DNA of 64,000 nucleotides from Lamellibrachia columna (Eukaryota; Annelida; Polychaeta; Sabellida; Siboglinidae): NCBI GenBank assembly GCA_963662155.1, contig OY759274.1, positions 18,436,916 to 18,500,915 of the forward strand, read 5' to 3'. Shown piece by piece: positions 55,017 to 64,000 of this stretch (position 1 is its first letter; each line of letters starts with the position of its first letter). The notes under the pieces were generated by a model. It saw only the letters and a program-made list of their open reading frames with translations, ran no database searches and was not told where the DNA came from. The position numbers and the translations under genes were made by a program.

Positions 55017-55130
55017 CATACATATATACATACACGTACACATGCATGCATACGTACACACATAAATATATTCATACATACATTCATAAACACCTACATA
55101 CATACGAACGTACGTACGTACGTACGTATA
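54785..55130. repeat. Compound TACA/TA/ACGT microsatellite, right half
   Basis: Continuation of the array cut by the CR1 insertion. Compare 2,290-2,690. Confidence 0.95.
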
Positions 55131-57970
55131 TACATACCCCACATAATGACCCCATCCATTTACCTATCACCACTTCCAATCTGCAGAATGACCCCACTCA
55201 TTTCACAATCACTAGAATGGTCCCATCCATTTCCCTATCACCAGAATTACCCCACATACTTCCCAACAACCAGATTGACCACACCCACTTCAAAATCGCC
55301 ACACAGAACCTCCCACTTCCTAAACACCATATTGAAAACCCACTTCTCAACCACCATATTTACCCACCCACTTCAAAAACACCGTGTTGACCCACACTCG
55401 TCACAATCACCACAATGACCCCACCCATTTCCATATCAACATAAAAACCCACCCAAATGTATATCATATAATATCCCACCAACTTCCCAATCACCGGAAT
55501 TTATCCACCCCTTTCCAATCACCATAATGACCCCAACCACTTCCTAAATACCGGAAAGACCCAAACACTTCCCAATCATCGGAATTTTCCCACACCTTCC
55601 CAATCACCAGAATGACCCCACCCACTGCTGAATGACCAGGATGACCGCCAACAATTTTCCATTCACCGGTATGACCCAAACATTTCCTTCCCAATCTCCC
55701 AATGACCCACCCATTTCCCTATCACCAGAATTACCCCCACGTACTTCCCAACAACCAGATTGACCACGCCCACTTCCCAATCACCCTATTGAACCACCCA
55801 CCTCCTAAACACGATATCGACAACCCAATTACCAACCACAATATTGACCCACCCACATCCCAATCACCAGATTGACCCACCCACTTCCAAAACACCAAAT
55901 TGACCGACACACGCTCAATTCAACAGATTGACCCCACGACTTTCCCTATCATTGTAATTACCGCACCTTTTATCAATCCCATAAAAATCCCACCCACTTC
56001 TCAAACACCATATTGACCGACCCACGTCCGAATCAACATAATGACCCAACCTATTTATCTATCATCTTAATTACCGCACCCACTTTTCAATCAAAAGAAA
56101 TTCCCACACACATCCCAATCAGCAGAAGCAGCCTTCCCACTTCCCAATCACCGGAATTTTTCCACCCTTCCCATCAGCAGAATGACTCCACCCACTTAAC
56201 AATCACTATAATGAACCCAACCACTTCCCAATCACAGGAATTACCCAAACACTTCCCAATCACTAGATTTATCCCATCCATTTCCAATATGCAGAATGAA
56301 TCCACCCATTTCACTATCACAAAAATAAAAACACCCTTTCCCATATCATCATAATGACCACACCCACTTTTCAATCATATAATATCCGACCCACTTCCCA
56401 ATCACCGGAATTTCTCCAACCCTTTCCATTCACCACAATGACCCAAAACACTGCTCAATAAACATAGTGACCCCAACAATTTCCCATTCACCGGTAAGAC
56501 CCAAACATTTCCTCCCCAACCTCCAGATTGACTCACCCACTTCCCAATCTCTAGAATAACCCCAACCATTTCCAAATCACCACATCAATTTCCCTATTCC
56601 CAGAATTACCTTACATACTTCCCAAACACTAGATTGACCCCGCCCACTTTCCAATCTCCATATTGAACCGCCCCTTCCTAAACACTATTGACAGCCCACT
56701 TCCCAACAACCATATTGACCAACCCACGACTCAATCACCATATTGACCCACCCACTTCCAGTACACCATTTTGACCCACACTCGTCACAACCACCATTTC
56801 CCTATCATCACAATGACTACACCCAACTTTATAACATATAATATCCCACCAACTTCCCAATCACCGGAATTTCTCCACCCCTTTCCAATCACCATAATGA
56901 CCCCAACCACTTCCAAAATATCGGAAAGACCCAACCACTTCCCAATCACCGGAATTTTCCCACCTTTTCCCAACTAACAGAATAACCCCACATTCTGCTC
57001 AATGACCAGAAAAACCGCCAACAATTTCCCATTCACCGGTATGACCCAAACTTTTCCTTCCCAATCACCAGATTGACTCACTCACTTCCCAATCTCCAGA
57101 ATTACCAACCGTTTTCCACTCACCAGATATATCCCATCCATTTCTCTATCACCAGAATTACGCCGCATACGTCACAACAACCAGACTAAACCACGCCCAC
57201 TTCTCAATCACCATACTGAACCGCCCACTTCCTAAACACCATATTGACAAACCACTCCCAACCACCACATTGACCCACCCACGTCCCAATCACCAGACCC
57301 CACGTATTTCCCTATCATCGTAATTACCGCACCCACTTTTCAATCCCATAAAAATCCCACCCACTTCCAAATCATCAGAAGCAACCCACCCACTTCCCAA
57401 TCACCGGAATTTCTCCACCCCTTCACATCAACAGAATAACCCCACCCACTCACCAATCACAAGAATGAACCCAACCACTTCCCAATCACTAGAAGGAACC
57501 CAACCATTTCCCAAACACCATATTGACCGACCCACATCCCAATCAACAGAATGACCTCACACACTTTCCTATCATCATAATTACCCACCCACTTTTCAAT
57601 AAAAAAAAAAAGATCCCAACCCCTTCCCATTCCCAATCACCAGAAGCGGCATACCCGCTTCCCACAAACCGGCATTTCTCCACCCTTCCCATCATCAAAA
57701 TAACCCCTCCCACTTACCAATCACCAGAATGACGCTAACCACTACACAATGTTCGGAATTACGAAACACTTCCCAATCACTAGAATGATCCCAACCACTT
57801 CCCAAACACCATATTGACCAACCCACGTCCCAATCACCAGATTGACCCTCGCACTTCCAAAACACCATATTGTCGTACCCACGTCCCAATCAACAGAATG
57901 ACCCCACCCATTTCCCTATCATCATAGTTACCCCACCCACTTTTCAATCACAAAAAAAAATCACACCCAC
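55130..57970. repeat. Degenerate satellite block, copy 3
   Basis: Collinear with the blocks at 2.69 and 33.36 kb, without their local expansions. Confidence 0.85.
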
Positions 57971-58268
57971 TTCCCAATCACCAGAAGCAACCCATCCACT
58001 ACCAAATCGACTGCAGCTGAAAGTTCATTAGCAAATACGTCTGCATCATTTCCACTTAAATGAAGTCATCCCAAAAAAACATCCCCAGAAATCCACAAAT
58101 CCAACTTCCTTTTCCCTAAATATCTGCTGGACTAGCATGTTAATTGCAATTGTCAGGCAATTTCGATATCCCTGACCCCTGTGGCCCTTTACTGGTAAAA
58201 TCCCTGACAGCATTATCTGATCAACTCGCGTCTGCTTTAGTGTTCTGATTCTTCCTTGCCCGGACCCA
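57970..58268 (-). pseudogene. SGNH-hydrolase relic of CR1 ORF1, copy 3 (degraded)
   Basis: Homologous to the relics at 5.70 and 36.18 kb, with deletions at the D-G-L-H block and before GTNN, so the frame is broken. Confidence 0.7.
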
Positions 58269-58271
58269 TGA

Positions 58272-58840
58272 TTTGTTGCAGCCTACGCAGCTATTGAAGT
58301 AAGTGACAATATAAAGGATGGTCGCATCATTTCTCAAAGTCCACAAACGTATAGCATTGCGTATTGGTGGGTGGTAGTTTGGTAGTCACTACCTTTTGTG
58401 GGACAAAGGAATGTTTTTTATGGGAACTATGCGCGTTATTTTATGTCCACAAACACGTATTGAGGGGTGTGCGGTGGTCGGAACCTATGCTAAGCATTAA
58501 GCGTTTTCTTGGACTTATGCGACGACCCCCTTAGTACTGCTAGCTATATCGCTTTGGCACTGTGTTCTGAGCAAATGTAAGCAAAGGGATGCTGGTATTA
58601 GAGCAGAAATGCAAACTAATACATGCAGGGTGTGATAGTTTCTGAGAAAGAATCACAAAGGAAGCGGGTAGCAGTTAATCCATTACATTTGCTGTTGTAA
58701 CAACACGCATGCATTTACCACTAGTTCTGTGTTTGACCAATAGGAAAAAGCCAATGATCCGAGTTTGTTGGTGAATGCAGACAACGACGAGGCTTTCGGT
58801 TAGTGTCAGTTACAACAATGATTTGTAGCGTGAATTATAT
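58272..58840 (+). pseudogene. Inverted broken copy of the 10-Cys peptide gene, unit 3
   Basis: The last nine codons of the signal exon (58,272-58,298) have a GTAAGT donor. The propeptide exon is 58,744-58,798 with TAG acceptor and GTTAG donor, open. No Lys-Arg or cysteine exon downstream. Confidence 0.75.
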
Positions 58841-58865
58841 ATATATAATCGGCATGCGTGTTTGC

Positions 58866-58919
<54 letters not shown>

Positions 58920-58932
58920 GCATGTATGTATG

Positions 58933-58963
<31 letters not shown>

Positions 58964-58970
58964 ACATGAA
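58866..58970. repeat. (ATGT)n microsatellite
   Basis: As at 6.69 and 37.2 kb. Confidence 0.95.
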
Positions 58971-59024
58971 TGTGTGCAAGAATGTGTGCAAGTATACATA
59001 TATAAATACACATGTACGTACATT

Positions 59025-59190
59025 CAGATGGAGACCCACGTTGTCGCGCTGGATAACTGAGCTGAGTGGAGTGGGGGTAGAGAGTGGAAAGTAATGGTCT
59101 GAGAACAGAACCTTGGGGAACGCCACAAGAAATGGGGCCCACAGCCGCTATCTTCACTCTTTGATATCAAACAAGGTATCCACTGGGATT
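59025..59190 (-). pseudogene. L2-like RT fragment, copy 2
   Basis: Minus-strand CGVPQGSVLRPLLSTLYP and, shifted, TPLSSVIQRDNVGLHL. The same relic as at 6.84 kb, slightly closer to a working motif. Confidence 0.65.
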
Positions 59191-59830
59191 GGAGTTATTT
59201 ACAGGGCTGTCAAGGCGTCTTTAGCTTTGAGAAATCGCAGACAAGTACGTCTATAGCTATTCCCCGTTGCAGCTGCTTTCGCCAGGTGGCGATGATGTTT
59301 CGCGTCTTCTCAATCACAACGCAAGCAGACGACTGCACGGCTGTGCCAGTTAACGTTGTCACAGGACTTTATTTGAATGTCTCCAATAGTTTGTTTACCA
59401 TTTCGAGTGATCTTGAAAACATTTAATGAGACAGTTGCCTTCAACATTGACTGTCACACTAAATTCTCCATGTTTCTCACCAAAACTGTTATAAGTAACC
59501 TGTTTACAGCCTGGTTATTTATATGGACATGGGTAGTCGATTAATCATTGTATGGAATTATACTTATCCAAAGAATTACGGATGTTTTGGTATTTATCCA
59601 AAGAAAATTTAATAAAAATGGGAATAACCCAGTGTCGTTACTATGAAGCAATTATCCACGTCAGAAGAACACACTACCATTCCGGTTCAGTAAACATGGA
59701 TATATGATGGTAACTTGAATATGGCATTCCAGTTGACATTATATTAAACTTTGACAATATTATTGTGCAATCCAAACCTTCAAATTTGTCATAACATTTA
59801 AATAAAATCATTTAGTATCCCGCCGATAAC
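59191..59830. other. Duplicated non-coding segment (unit 3)
   Basis: Collinear with 7.06-7.65 kb. Nothing recognised. Confidence 0.4.
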
Positions 59831-59849
59831 TTGGACTCCTGCTGCCGTG

Positions 59850-60551
59850 GACATACCAGGCTGGCGGGCCATGGACAGACCAAGCTGGCGGGCCATGTTG
59901 CACGCTGGCCGTGGACAGACCAAGCTGGCGGGCCATGTTGCACGCTGGCCATGGACAGACCAAGCTGGCGGGCCATGTTACACGCTGGCCGTGGACAGAC
60001 CAAGCTGGCGGGCCATGTTGCACGCTGGCCGTGGACAGACCAAGCTGGCGGGCCATGTTGCTCGCTGGCCGTGGACAGACCAAGCTGGCGGACCATGTTG
60101 AACCCTGGCCGTGGACAGACCAAGCTGGCGGGCCATGCTACACGCTGGCCGTGGACAGACCAAGCTGGCGGGCCATGCTGCACGCTGGCCGTGGACAGAC
60201 AAAGCTGGCGGGCCGTGCTGCACGCTGGCCATGGACAGACCAAGCTGGCGGGCCATGCTGCACGCTGGCCGTGGACAGACCAAGCTGGCGGGCCGTGCTG
60301 CACACTGGCCGTGGACAGACCAAGCTGGCGGACCATGCTGCACGCTGGCCGTGGACAGACCAAGCTGGCGGGCCGTGCTGCACGCTGGCAATGGACAGAC
60401 CAAGCTGGCGGGCCAGGCTGCACGCTGGCCGTGGACAGATCAAGCTGGCGGGCCAGGCTGCACGCTGGCCGTGGACAGATCAAGCTGGCGGGCCATGCTG
60501 CACGCTGGCCGTGGACAGACCAAGCTGGCGGGCCATACTGCACGCTGGCCA
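59850..60551. repeat. 40-bp minisatellite, about 17 units (unit 3)
   Basis: Longest allele of this array. A/G and T/C variants mark internal sub-blocks. Open on both strands up to 270 codons because 40-bp units rotate through all frames without stops. Confidence 0.93.
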
Positions 60552-61758
60552 CCGATATATTCACACCGACAACCATCTCACTACATATTTTTTATTATGT
60601 CAAATTATTCAGGAATTTTAATTATACGAAACCCCGCATATAGCATTTATTGAAAGAAAACTGGGGTTATATTCCCAGGGATGGGCATGCGCAGTGATTG
60701 CTTCCTGTCTTCCCTTGGACACCAGTCAACTGGCCTTGAATGAATGTGACTTCCTACATCTTGTCTGACAACTCATTCATGCATATCTAGACACGTTGAC
60801 TTAGTTCACCGCCCTCCTTCCTGCTATATGCCTCCATGTCAAAGATGATCGTTCGAGTCGTCCGTTCAGTTGATGAGAACGACTGTGGATGAACCGTCAG
60901 ATTTGTGATGCAAAGCGCAAGATCGACACAAGACGTTTGTTTTCCTTGTGGTGGGTCTTTGTATCACTGTCGAGCTTTCCTTGTTGTGAGGTCTTTGTAT
61001 CACTGTCGAGCTTTCCTTGTGGTGGGTCTTTGTATCACTGTAGAGTTTTCCGACAGTACGTTTTCCTTTAGTTATTATTTCGCCATTACACTGCTATTGA
61101 TGCACACTGCTATTTGACATTCGGTTCCATCGAAGCTGATTCCTTAATATTCTAGTTTCTATGCTGTAGTTATAAGCTTTTTGCATGACGCTAACATTTG
61201 TTATGTGATCTTTTTATGTGATCTTGCCTGCGGATGTCCAATATACGTTGTAGCTCGAACTGTACGCTGCTGACGCACATTAAAATAGTTTAATGTGATG
61301 GCTCTAAGTTTTCCACGTTTCGCTACCATACATTACAATTGGGGTTGAACGAACGTTGATGACACGAGCCTTCAGTTAGATTACGATCGTGGGAATAGCC
61401 ATATGTCTAACACTCTCAATAATTTCTAAGAAAGACAATGCGTGGTGATTGGGAGGTTGACCCTAAAACTAGCGGGATGTAACCAACAACTGGAGGGATA
61501 TGGGAGGATGAAATCTCTGTCACACCTCTCCCAATAAGTAGGAAGTGCGAGAATGGAATATTGACCTGAAAGTAAGTAGGTGATGGAACGATAATACCAC
61601 TATCAAAACCCCTCGTATGTATGACGTAGACGGTACTCCCAAAAATGGAGTTTGATGAGGAACCCCCCCACCCCCCGATGAAAGTGGGAGGTAGATACTT
61701 ATGTCATACCCCTCTTGTATGGCAAGAATCGCATTTAAAATGCTACTACACTGTTGAC
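60552..61758. other. Duplicated non-coding segment with 35-bp repeats (unit 3)
   Basis: Collinear with 7.76-9.02 kb. Includes three 35-bp units at about 60,943-61,046. No gene seen. Confidence 0.45.
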
Positions 61759-61766
61759 GTTTGTGT

Positions 61767-62388
61767 AGAGCCGGTAAATAACGAAGTAAATTTACCTCGT
61801 TACTTTACTTGAGTAGTTTTTTTTACTATCTACTTGTAACGAAGTAGATTTTTATGGATCTACTTCTACTTGTAACGAAGTAGAATTACGGGTTACTTTT
61901 TAAAATGTACCTACATCAGGCGTTTAATTTTGTTTCCGCTGCATACAGAAACGGCAAACACACTACGCGTGGAATCACCGCGCGTAAATCCGTAATCTGT
62001 TTTCTGATTCCCTAATTCAAAATCGACTGCTGAGTAGGATCGCTGACCTATATAAATCGAGTGTAGCCGATAGTCGCCATTTCTCTTTTGATTTTCCGTT
62101 TGATCTGTTTTTCTACACTTCATTTCGTTTGCGAGAGCGTTCTATGCTATAGTCATGACAACGCCGACACAACTACAGCACCCGTGGCGAGCGTCAGTTT
62201 AGTGCAGAAGGCCTCATCTTTAAGCCACTGCGTGTGTGCATAGGCGATGCAGAGTTTGAGCATCAGTTGTAAGCTGGTGTGCCTTACGATCTTTTGCTGT
62301 CTTACCAGTGTGTGGAAGTATGTGTTTGTCTGCACGTGTTAACTTAAGAAGTACTATATTCGTTCTTATGCTTGTCGGCTCGTTAGTC
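61767..62388. mobile_element. hAT-like element truncated on the right (unit 3)
   Basis: The left end and left target copy GTTTGTGT (61,759-61,766) match unit 1. The right terminus and about 100 bp of flank are deleted, so the element runs directly into the sequence found at 9,948 in unit 1. Confidence 0.7.
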
Positions 62389-62429
62389 ATTTAAGCCAAC
62401 AAGACAAACACATGTTTGGTGGAATACGG

Positions 62430-62435
62430 TTTATT
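62430..62435 (-). terminator. Polyadenylation signal, gene 3
   Basis: AATAAA on the minus strand about 290 nt after the stop codon. Confidence 0.55.
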
Positions 62436-62722
62436 ATCAATGACTGATTGACCACGTACAATAACAAAAACAATTTAAAGCACAACTCACCCCCGTGTGA
62501 GCAACCATACTGTGTAACCGGTTACCGGTATTATCTTTCGTGCAAAACATAGACTAGTTACTGTGACAGTTATTATTGTAGACAAAGTTAGTATAACTAA
62601 ATATTTCCAAGAGCACATGAAATGTAAACCAAAATGTTGGAGACACAGTCAAATACAGTCAAATGACAACGTTAACTGACACCACCTAGCAGTCATCTAC
62701 TTGCATTGTGGCGACCCCTGAC

Positions 62723-63440
<718 letters not shown>

Positions 63441-63505
63441 CTGCAAAGACAGAAGTGAACATGCACATATCTGTCAAAGTTAGACTGTTTTTGCATTTGC
63501 TAAAA

Positions 63506-63507
<2 letters not shown>

Positions 63508-63589
<82 letters not shown>
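63508..63589. repeat. (TA)n in intron 2 of gene 3
   Basis: Homologous to the runs at 11.26 and 40.15 kb. Confidence 0.95.
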
Positions 63590-63591
<2 letters not shown>

Positions 63592-63778
63592 TGTTTAACC
63601 AAAAGCATATTTTGTTCCAGTACTTTCATTCAAACGTCATGATTGCAAAGATATATTATTATTATTATTAGTATTATGTTATTATACGAACATACGTATG
63701 TACGAACATTCGCAATCACGCTCACGTACATACATACACATCCATACACATATACATGCACACACACATATACATATA

Positions 63779-64000
<222 letters not shown>

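Noticed and set aside
59812..60653. Overlapping frames of 180-270 codons over the 40-bp array, both strands
   Set aside because: Tandem 40-bp units without stops make all frames open. There is no gene structure and copy numbers vary.

Overview
This is animal nuclear DNA, probably from a repeat-rich invertebrate; the species cannot be resolved by eye. The evidence is GT-AG introns, TATA promoters, AATAAA signals, CR1-, L2- and RTE-like LINE debris, a hAT element, tRNA-derived SINEs and very long (TA)n, (TG)n and (ATAC)n microsatellites. There is no operon structure or prokaryotic gene. Almost all long open frames are shadows of repeats.

The window holds about two and a half copies of a large tandem segmental duplication. 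Its order is: LINE relic and 32-bp minisatellite; unknown block B; inverted-repeat element; microsatellite; 3-kb degenerate satellite; SGNH-hydrolase relic; an inverted (+ strand) broken gene copy; LINE relic; 40-bp minisatellite; the minus-strand gene; a divergent exon-like segment; motif block M; LINE RT relic; 97-bp minisatellite. Unit 1 is about 1-17,080. Unit 2 is about 17,080-46,970 and carries extra internal duplications. Unit 3 is 46,970 to beyond the end.

Each unit carries one copy of a multi-exon gene whose splice signals can be read directly: gene 1 (CDS 12,448-10,285), gene 2 (41,332-39,303) and gene 3 (3' half, 63,440-62,723). I reconstruct a TATA box, a short 5' UTR exon, a signal-peptide exon (24 codons), a 55-nt acidic propeptide exon, a 24-nt exon ending in Lys-Arg, and a final exon encoding a mature peptide of about 75 residues with ten cysteines. 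Intron phases close exactly in both complete copies. The signal peptide, propeptide, introns and 3' UTR are nearly identical between copies. The mature peptide differs at about 40% of residues, with almost no synonymous change and all cysteines kept. That is the pattern of a secreted peptide family under diversifying selection, such as a venom, defence or reproductive peptide. I do not recognise the family, and I consider it the main discovery here.

Three inverted, truncated copies (6.1, 36.6 and 58.3 kb) and one orphan propeptide exon (28.0 kb) are decayed members. The one large young mobile insertion is a CR1-type LINE (49.2-54.8 kb) with a nearly intact reverse transcriptase ORF, joined head-to-head to an inverted fragment of the same element. 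A hAT insertion present in units 1 and 3, with a clean empty site in unit 2, gives the order of the duplications.
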